Shown piece by piece: positions 6,779 through 11,662 of a stretch of 11,662 nucleotides of DNA. The notes under the pieces were generated by a model. It did no database searches. It worked only from the letters and a program-made list of their open reading frames with translations, and was not told the origin of the DNA. The stretch comes from Gammaproteobacteria bacterium. GTDB taxonomy: Bacteria; Pseudomonadota; Gammaproteobacteria; UBA6429; Thiohalophilaceae. The first letter of the stretch is position 1, and each line of letters opens with the position of its first letter. Position numbers and translations under genes: made by a program. The stretch covers positions 1 to 11,662 of the forward strand of contig JAADGZ010000214.1 of assembly GCA_013152045.1 (NCBI GenBank), written 5' to 3'.

Positions 6779-6862
6779 GGTTCCCACGCTCCCGCGTGGG
6801 AATCCATACATCAATCGATACGCTGATTCGGGTATTCATTCCCACGCAGGAGCGTGGGAACG
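6779..6862. repeat. Pair of inverted hairpin repeats (TTCCCACGC/GCGTGGGAA)
   Basis: Two hairpins of a second repeat family. Each has a perfect 9-bp stem TTCCCACGC/GCGTGGGAA with a 4-nt loop: 6781-6789 with 6794-6802 (loop TCCC) and 6839-6847 with 6852-6860 (loop AGGA). The loops show that the second unit is inverted relative to the first. This hairpin type is widely scattered in gammaproteobacterial genomes, to my knowledge. The right unit overlaps the last codons of the minus-strand gene ending at 6836. The pair may serve as a bidirectional 3' end for the convergent genes. Confidence 0.85.
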
Positions 6863-7378
6863 AGAGAACTGGCTGTAGGTTGTTGCATGGCACTTCGGGC
6901 AAGGTGGAATTTTCCCGGCCTTATGAAAGTGAAGTTCTTCACCGCATTGCTTACAGATCAGGGTGCCGGGGCCGGTAATTTCGCCTGTTCGGTAAACCGC
7001 TGCCTGTTGCAGTTTTTCTTTCATGCTCAGTAACTCGAAGGTGGTTTTGTCGGCGGCATTTAACAGTAGATCAAAAATAGCATTTTCATATAGTGCAGTT
7101 TCAAAACCGAGCCAGTCTTTCAACTCATGGCCGGTTTCCGATAAATAATGGAGAGCATCGGTCAGATCGCGTTTAAGATAAGTGACAAGTTTTTCTGCTT
7201 CTTCCTTCGTTACTTCTCCAAGTTCGACTGCCTTGTCTCCGGCTTCATCAATCAGCTTGTGCAGCAGGGTATCGGTCTTTTTTTCTGCCTTGTGAAAATC
7301 TTCGACGATGCGCTCGAACATTTTGTCATAAACTTCACCAAGGATATTGATTGGATCATGGTGCGTTGATTTTTTCAT
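6836..7378 (-). CDS. YbeL-like (DUF1451) zinc-ribbon protein with repeat-derived C-terminus
   Basis: A 180-residue cytoplasmic protein of the YbeL/DUF1451 family, function unknown. Seen: a long charged helical region (about 10-125), a YRTGEITGPGTLIC segment matching the family's strand before the ribbon, and a zinc ribbon of two Cys pairs, CKQC and CPKC. In E. coli YbeL the protein ends shortly after the second pair; here the last residues (about SRSHAPAWE) and the TGA are encoded by the hairpin repeat at 6839-6862, so the native end was replaced. The ATG at 7378 is chosen because GGAG lies 6 nt before it; a GTG at 7441 would add 21 residues and has a poorer site. The next gene upstream on this strand is the STAS-like/UspA fusion, about 97 bp away. 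Confidence 0.8.
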   Translation of the reverse strand: MKKSTHHDPINILGEVYDKMFERIVEDFHKAEKKTDTLLHKLIDEAGDKAVELGEVTKEEAEKLVTYLKRDLTDALHYLSETGHELKDWLGFETALYENAIFDLLLNAADKTTFELLSMKEKLQQAAVYRTGEITGPGTLICKQCGEELHFHKAGKIPPCPKCHATTYSQFSRSHAPAWE

Positions 7379-7384
7379 CTTTTT

Positions 7385-7388
7385 CTCC
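7385..7388 (-). promoter_or_regulatory. Ribosome binding site fixing the YbeL-like start
   Basis: GGAG on the minus strand, 6 nt before the ATG at 7378. It argues for the shorter protein rather than the GTG start at 7441. Confidence 0.6.
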
Positions 7389-7475
7389 AGTATATTTATT
7401 TGTGAATTAATCGCTTCGAGCTTGAATTTCTCGCTACGCACTATTTCTTCTGGCTGCTGTCGATAGCCGTTGGTT

Positions 7476-8294
7476 TTAACTCACTACCAGAACATCGGCA
7501 GGTGCATGCGCCAATAATCCCGCTGCAGTTGAACCGAGCACGGTCGTTAATCTACTCTGACCGTGGGAACCGACGACGATTAGATCGACATTATGTTTCT
7601 CAGCATAACGGGATATCTCCATTTTTGGATTTCCTGAGAAGCAAACGGTTAAGGCTTTCGATGCGCCGGCCAGTTCCGCTAGTCGTCGTAGCCGAATATT
7701 GGCAAGTTCAATCTGACGGGCAGTTTCTCTCGATTCGCGTGGAAAAATATAGTCCACAGAGTCATCGTCAAAAATCGGTGCGTCAACCACATGGATCAGG
7801 CTGATTTTTGCTCCTTCACGTGAGGCCAGTGCCAGACCACGATGGAGAACCTGTGCAGCCTGGGTTGAAAAATCAATAGCGATGAGTACTTGTTGATAGG
7901 GCGCGGCGTTGGGCTGTTGCTGGATGGCTGATAACGCATTTTCTTTTAACCAGTCCCATGCGTCATTGCGCTGGTCATACTTGAAATAGCGTATCTTTGC
8001 ATGCGTAAATGGTTTGGCCAACAGCGTTATCCAGCGTTCCCAGGTCTGCTCACCGACAATGGCGATGCGTTCGAAATCGTAAGGGTGTGACTGGCCAATT
8101 TTAAAATCATCCCAGATAGCTTTGCTTTCCCAGCCTCGAAAGTTTTCAAGTTCCAGAAACAGGGAGATCCTTCCATATTCCTTGATTAGACTTTCTATTG
8201 GGGTAATAAATTTTTGATAATCAGCATCAGTTAGTTTTTCGCTGGCTTTAAAAACGCCGATACCGGGCACATCTGCGGGTAATTCTTCAATCAT
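7476..8294 (-). CDS. STAS-like (SpoIIAA-like) / universal stress protein fusion
   Basis: Two domains in 272 residues. Residues about 1-118 resemble the SpoIIAA-like STAS/SEC14 family (PF11964 type): an N-terminal GIGVFKASEKLTDADY strand-helix, then LFLELENFRGW, ERIAIVGEQTWERW and KYDQRNDAWDWL. Residues about 134-272 are a UspA domain with Asp141 after the first strand and the nucleotide-binding loop Gly242-x2-Gly245-x8-Gly254-Ser-Thr, so ATP or another adenine nucleotide is probably bound. USPs act in stress survival; the STAS-like part is usually taken as a protein- or ligand-sensing module. No membrane segments, so cytoplasmic. GGAGG lies 7 nt before the ATG. It could share a transcript with the YbeL-like gene downstream; a possible promoter lies about 115 bp upstream. 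Confidence 0.85.
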   Translation of the reverse strand: MIEELPADVPGIGVFKASEKLTDADYQKFITPIESLIKEYGRISLFLELENFRGWESKAIWDDFKIGQSHPYDFERIAIVGEQTWERWITLLAKPFTHAKIRYFKYDQRNDAWDWLKENALSAIQQQPNAAPYQQVLIAIDFSTQAAQVLHRGLALASREGAKISLIHVVDAPIFDDDSVDYIFPRESRETARQIELANIRLRRLAELAGASKALTVCFSGNPKMEISRYAEKHNVDLIVVGSHGQSRLTTVLGSTAAGLLAHAPADVLVVS

Positions 8295-8407
8295 TTTGTT
8301 GCCTCCATTATTTAAAATATTTCGAATTTATGTCCGCTGTGTAGGAGTATTGCATTGAACAGCCGTTATGAAGAATAGGGGGACCTTAACCCGTTATTGA
8401 TATATGT

Positions 8408-8413
8408 ATTATA
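8408..8413 (-). promoter_or_regulatory. Possible -10 element for the USP fusion gene
   Basis: The minus strand reads TATAAT here, a perfect -10 hexamer, within an AT-rich stretch 113 bp before the USP start codon. At 17-nt spacing the -35 would be TTATTA, only half matching the consensus, so an activator or an alternative sigma factor may be needed, or the match is chance. Confidence 0.3.
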
Positions 8414-8483
8414 AATAGTGCTATGTTTAGTAATAACAAGTTCTACAATAAATCAATTTTCTTCTGCTGTTTAGCGGGTTGCA

Positions 8484-9098
8484 TTATTTGTTGCTGCGGA
8501 AAAGTGATTGCCTGCGCCAGGCGTAGACTCCAATCAGTAGGGCAAACAAACCGAGGGCGAGGATTAGCCAGTCGGCGAATGAGCCGGTAAACTGACGAGT
8601 GTAGACCAGCAGGCCGTGGCCAAGACCTAATTCCAGCGCCAGCCAGACTATAACCGCCAGCGTATCCAGCAGATAGAAACGCCATGCGGGAGTGCCGAGA
8701 GCACCGACCAGGGTGGGTACCAGCGGATGAATCAGCCACATGATACGACCGATAAAAATTGCCGGACCGCCGTAGTGATGTAGAAAATCACTGGCCTGTT
8801 GCCTGGCCCGGTTGTGCCCCTTTGAAGTAAATTGGTGTTGCCACTCACCGTAGCCCAGTCGGCCCAGGCCGTAACCAAGACTGTCTGCAGCCAATGCGCC
8901 CATCAGACAGCACAGGTATATTTCCCCAAACCCCAGTAAATTACTACCGGACAGAGCGCCAATGGCCGGTAGCAGCAGGACGCCGGGGATAAACAGGCCG
9001 ATTACCGGGCTGGATTCCAGAAATACCAGCATGGCGATAATAATGCAGGGCCAGTGAGAGCCTGTTAGCCAGGAAGCAAACTGGTCCAGAGTAAACAT
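8484..9098 (-). CDS. DedA family membrane protein (VTT/SNARE-associated domain)
   Basis: Polytopic inner membrane protein of 204 residues, the usual DedA length. Family members are linked to lipid carrier/undecaprenyl phosphate translocation, membrane potential and drug tolerance. Seen: the re-entrant-type element around FLESS..IGLFIPGVLLLPA (residues 26-45) with Glu28, an acidic Asp72 in ADSLGYGLGR, and the second element from Ile116-Gly117-Arg118 through HPLVPTLVGALG, followed by two C-terminal membrane segments (about 141-164, 174-194). These fit the conserved acid and Arg positions of DedA proteins. The ribosome site before the ATG is weak. The unknown 107-aa gene lies 37 bp upstream on the same strand, so this gene may depend on its transcript. 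A decayed second copy lies at 2771-2938. Confidence 0.9.
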   Translation of the reverse strand: MFTLDQFASWLTGSHWPCIIIAMLVFLESSPVIGLFIPGVLLLPAIGALSGSNLLGFGEIYLCCLMGALAADSLGYGLGRLGYGEWQHQFTSKGHNRARQQASDFLHHYGGPAIFIGRIMWLIHPLVPTLVGALGTPAWRFYLLDTLAVIVWLALELGLGHGLLVYTRQFTGSFADWLILALGLFALLIGVYAWRRQSLFRSNK

Positions 9099-9135
9099 AG
9101 TTTCTGTTTATGCTTGGGCTGGAGGGAACAGCATC

Positions 9136-9459
9136 TTAATCATGAATGATAATACGCTGATTATCGGTATCAATATCCACTACCTGGCCGGCTTCATGGG
9201 CAACCTCAGCCAGTTCGGCCAGTTCCGGCATTCTGTTTGTTTCGGCCAGAGCTTTAAGGGTTTCGGCTGCATGACAACCAATAAGTTGAGTCGGAGAGCG
9301 ACCGATTTTACAGGCGCAGGCTGGTGCATCGATGGCGAGCTTGAAGTTTTCCGGCATTTTCAGAATAACGGGTTCGGCATGATGAACTTGCGCCATAGCC
9401 TTTTTGGCGCTGATGGGGCCTTCCCAGCTCATAGTAGGTATATTACTGTAATCACGCAT
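9136..9459 (-). CDS. Small uncharacterised protein with three cysteines
   Basis: I do not recognise this 107-residue protein. It has no signal peptide or membrane segment. The N-terminal half contains a Cys48-x-Cys50-Lys motif and Cys62 followed by His63, which could bind a metal or form a thiol site. Residues about 64-90 are strongly helical and Ala/Glu/Leu-rich. The end (VVDIDTDNQRIIIHD) looks like a beta hairpin. AGGAG lies 7 nt before the ATG, so translation is well supported. It precedes the DedA gene by 37 bp on the same strand and is probably its operon partner. A TTCGACAAGCTC repeat core lies about 45 bp upstream. Confidence 0.7.
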   Translation of the reverse strand: MRDYSNIPTMSWEGPISAKKAMAQVHHAEPVILKMPENFKLAIDAPACACKIGRSPTQLIGCHAAETLKALAETNRMPELAELAEVAHEAGQVVDIDTDNQRIIIHD

Positions 9460-9504
9460 AGCATTACTCCTTAAAAAAATATGAAAATATTTTAAAGCTA
9501 TTTA

Positions 9505-9523
9505 CCCTTCGACAAGCTCAGGG
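9505..9523. repeat. Isolated core of the TTCGACAAGCTC repeat
   Basis: CCCTTCGACAAGCTCAGGG forms a short hairpin (CCCT/AGGG, 11-nt loop) and shares its core with the right half of the repeats at 4622-4743 and 6645-6773. The rest of the repeat is absent. It lies 11 bp beyond the glgX stop codon on the minus strand, so it may mark or stabilise the 3' end of that transcript. Confidence 0.7.
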
Positions 9524-9534
9524 CAAAGCGGTAG

Positions 9535-11580
9535 TCAGGCTATCAAGACCACAAGCGAACGGGCTTTGACCCGGTAGTCCATGCTTTGCAACGGTAGCGC
9601 CCGGCCTTCTTCAACAATGTCATGGGGACTATCTCTGGCCGTGTCGATGATGCGATGCCAGTTATCCGGCGTACCTTCCTGAACAGTGAAAAGTAGATCT
9701 TCCCACCAGGCGTTAATCATGACATAGATATCCCGATCATTTTGCGAAGCACCGTTCAGGTAATAGGCGAGACTATGAGAATCATCTGCACGGTCAACCT
9801 CCGGCCCAACGCCATACCAGTGTACGTCCTCACGCCAGAAACGGCTGCGCCCCAGAGACGGATGGTTTTTGCGAAAGGCAATCATCTTCTGGAAGAAACG
9901 AAACATATCACGATTGGCCTGAAGCCGATCCCAGTTCAGCCAGCTAATTTCGTTATCCTGATTATAGGGGTTGTTGTTGCCAAACTGGGTTTGCATAAAT
10001 TCATCACCGGCTCGAATCATCGGCGTGCCGTTGGCCAGCATCAGCAGACAGCAGAAATTTTTGATTTGGCGTTTGCGTAAAAGTAAAACGTCGTTGGGAA
10101 CAGCCGTGTCACCTTCCCAGCCGCTATTCCATGAATAATTATGATCAGTGCCATCGCGGTTATCATGGCCGTTGATTTGATTATGTTTGTAGTTGTAGGA
10201 GACCAGATCATAGAGTGTGAAGCCGTCATGGGCGGTAATGAAATTGACGCTTTGATAAGGATGATAGGCTTGCATACGTGAATCCGGAAACAGATCGTCG
10301 CTGCCGTAAAGCCGTTGTATGAGTGAATTGACCAGGCCCTTGTCACCGCGAACGAAGCGGCGAATATCATCACGAAATTTTCCGTTCCATTGTTGCCAGC
10401 TGATGCCGGGAAAACTGCGCCCGAGTTGATAACTGGATGTGTCCCAGGCTTCGGCGATCAAACGTATCCCGGCAAGATCAGGGTCGGAGCGAATCGCAGA
10501 GATAATCGGTGCATCTTCAAGATTAACCGAACCGTCGCTGCGGCGGGTGAAGATGGAAGCCAGGTCGAAACGGAAGCCATCCACATGCATTTCCCTGACC
10601 CAGTAACGCAGGCTGTCCAGCACCATGCTGCGTACATAGCGGTTGGCGGTATGCAGAACATTGCCGGTGCCCGCATCGTTGCGATAATAACGGCGGTCGT
10701 TTTCCAGCAGATAATAGGTCGTGTTATCAAGGCCGCGAAAACTGTAGGTTGGCCCATGCTCATTGCCTTCGCCGGTATGATTGTAAACGACATCCAGAAT
10801 GACTTCGATATGCGCACGATGAAATGCACTGACCATTTGTCTGAATTCATCGAGCAGGGCGGCAGCTGAGCCGGCTTTGCCATAGAGATGGTGTGGGGCA
10901 AAAAAACTCAGCGGCATGTAGCCCCAATAATCGTTTGCCTGTGCGTCAAACTGGAAAACCGGCATGAGTTCAACCGCGGTAATGCCGAGAGATTGTAAAT
11001 AGGGGATTTTTTCAAGCAGGCCTGAAAAGCTGCCGCGCTGGTCGGCGGGGACAGCGGAACCGGCATGCCGGGTAAATCCTTTTACATGCAGTTCATAGAT
11101 AACCGTGTCGTGAGTATGCTGTGGTTTTTGAACCTGGTTCGGGGGGTTATTATCTGTAAGGGTATGAAGCACACCGAGCGGTGCCTTGCCGTTGTTGGAG
11201 CCTGCATCAATAGCCGCCTGACGATCAAATGCCGGGGGAAAAAACACGGCTCGGCTATATGGATCCAGCAGCAGCTTTTGCGGGTCAAAGCGATGACCTT
11301 GCTGTAGATCAAATGGACCGTCAAGCTGATAAGCATAGTATTGTGCGGTATCGACGGTCGTTGCCGGCAGGCGACAATGCCAGATGCGACCGGATTTGTT
11401 TTGCAGGGGGTTAAATGTGTAGCTGTAAACAGGCGTTCGAGTGTTGTTTTCACGGTACAGGTGCAATGTAACCGCCGCTGCGTGTTTGCTGTAGAGGGCA
11501 AAATTCCAGGCTTGCTGTGAGGCAATAAAGCTGACGCCCAGTGGCCGGGGTGATCCTTCCCGTGCTTCCCAGTTATTCAT
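9535..11580 (-). CDS. glgX: Glycogen debranching enzyme GlgX (isoamylase type, GH13)
   Basis: Hydrolyses alpha-1,6 branch points of glycogen, mainly the short outer chains left by phosphorylase, in the cytoplasm. The 681-residue protein has an N-terminal CBM48/isoamylase domain (about 10-100), then the GH13 barrel: VIYELHVKGF, region I DVVYNHT (263-269), region II GFRFDLAS with nucleophile Asp339, region III IAEAWD with acid/base Glu377, and region IV FITAHDGF with Asp452. All catalytic residues are present. Length fits GlgX/TreX proteins. The ATG at 11580 is preferred over a TTG at 11598 because GGAGA lies 7 nt before it. No other glycogen gene is within the window; neighbours may lie to the right. 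A TreX-like or maltodextrin role is the main alternative. Confidence 0.93.
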   Translation of the reverse strand: MNNWEAREGSPRPLGVSFIASQQAWNFALYSKHAAAVTLHLYRENNTRTPVYSYTFNPLQNKSGRIWHCRLPATTVDTAQYYAYQLDGPFDLQQGHRFDPQKLLLDPYSRAVFFPPAFDRQAAIDAGSNNGKAPLGVLHTLTDNNPPNQVQKPQHTHDTVIYELHVKGFTRHAGSAVPADQRGSFSGLLEKIPYLQSLGITAVELMPVFQFDAQANDYWGYMPLSFFAPHHLYGKAGSAAALLDEFRQMVSAFHRAHIEVILDVVYNHTGEGNEHGPTYSFRGLDNTTYYLLENDRRYYRNDAGTGNVLHTANRYVRSMVLDSLRYWVREMHVDGFRFDLASIFTRRSDGSVNLEDAPIISAIRSDPDLAGIRLIAEAWDTSSYQLGRSFPGISWQQWNGKFRDDIRRFVRGDKGLVNSLIQRLYGSDDLFPDSRMQAYHPYQSVNFITAHDGFTLYDLVSYNYKHNQINGHDNRDGTDHNYSWNSGWEGDTAVPNDVLLLRKRQIKNFCCLLMLANGTPMIRAGDEFMQTQFGNNNPYNQDNEISWLNWDRLQANRDMFRFFQKMIAFRKNHPSLGRSRFWREDVHWYGVGPEVDRADDSHSLAYYLNGASQNDRDIYVMINAWWEDLLFTVQEGTPDNWHRIIDTARDSPHDIVEEGRALPLQSMDYRVKARSLVVLIA

Positions 11581-11587
11581 AAGCTTG

Positions 11588-11592
11588 TCTCC
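11588..11592 (-). promoter_or_regulatory. Ribosome binding site fixing the glgX start
   Basis: GGAGA on the minus strand, 7 nt before the ATG at 11580. It lies inside the longer frame starting at TTG 11598, so the shorter protein is the better call. Confidence 0.6.
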
Positions 11593-11662
11593 ATACAATG
11601 GCTATATTCGTTTTTTCTCCGGCTAAATTGTCGGCTTGTTGGTCATTATTTGCTGTCACCCA

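Noticed and set aside
6645..6862. CRISPR array or attachment sites
   Set aside because: The units are palindromic elements of two families, with no regularly spaced repeats, no unique equal-length spacers, and no cas or integrase gene nearby.
6652..6978. Plus-strand open frame beginning MVSLSNHERG
   Set aside because: It is a translation of the interspersed repeats plus the antisense of the YbeL-like gene, with no ribosome site. Such peptides are a known artefact of these repeats.
10390..10901. Open frames of about 150 residues on both strands
   Set aside because: They are shadows within glgX, which is continuous with all catalytic motifs.

Overview
The window looks like chromosomal DNA of a gammaproteobacterium. 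This rests on family content (YhhW-type pirin, YbeL-like zinc-ribbon protein, GlgX, DedA) and on two interspersed repeats, a TTCGACAAGCTC type and a TTCCCACGC/GCGTGGGAA hairpin type, which I recall from gammaproteobacterial genomes such as methanotrophs and Thiotrichales. The genus cannot be fixed from the sequence. There is no tRNA, rRNA, CRISPR array, transposase, integrase or phage gene.

Layout, left to right. An incoming transcript probably ends at a terminator near base 60-84. Two plus-strand envelope genes follow: a serine beta-lactamase-like hydrolase with three C-terminal membrane spans, and a membrane-anchored DUF6544 protein. Next is a gene-poor stretch holding a decayed, internally deleted copy of the DedA gene found intact at 8484-9098. 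A compact plus-strand pair encodes a lysine-rich DUF2934 protein and a PilZ (c-di-GMP receptor) protein. It is followed by a YflT/DUF1269-like glycine-rich membrane protein. A divergent pair, DUF5996 (minus) and pirin (plus), is bracketed by two direct copies of a ~120-bp repeat. From 6836 to the right edge all genes are on the minus strand: a YbeL-like zinc-ribbon protein, a STAS-like/UspA fusion, a DedA membrane protein, a small cysteine-containing unknown, and the glycogen debranching enzyme GlgX.

The genes do not form one pathway. Several belong to families linked to stress or envelope state (UspA, YflT-like, PilZ, DedA) and one to glycogen use, which is compatible with a general-stress or stationary-phase neighbourhood; that is inference. 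I found no convincing undescribed system. The most notable signals are the DedA remnant, the repeat-bracketed DUF5996/pirin pair, and two genes whose last codons and stop lie inside repeat sequence, suggesting that repeat insertion rewrote their C-termini.
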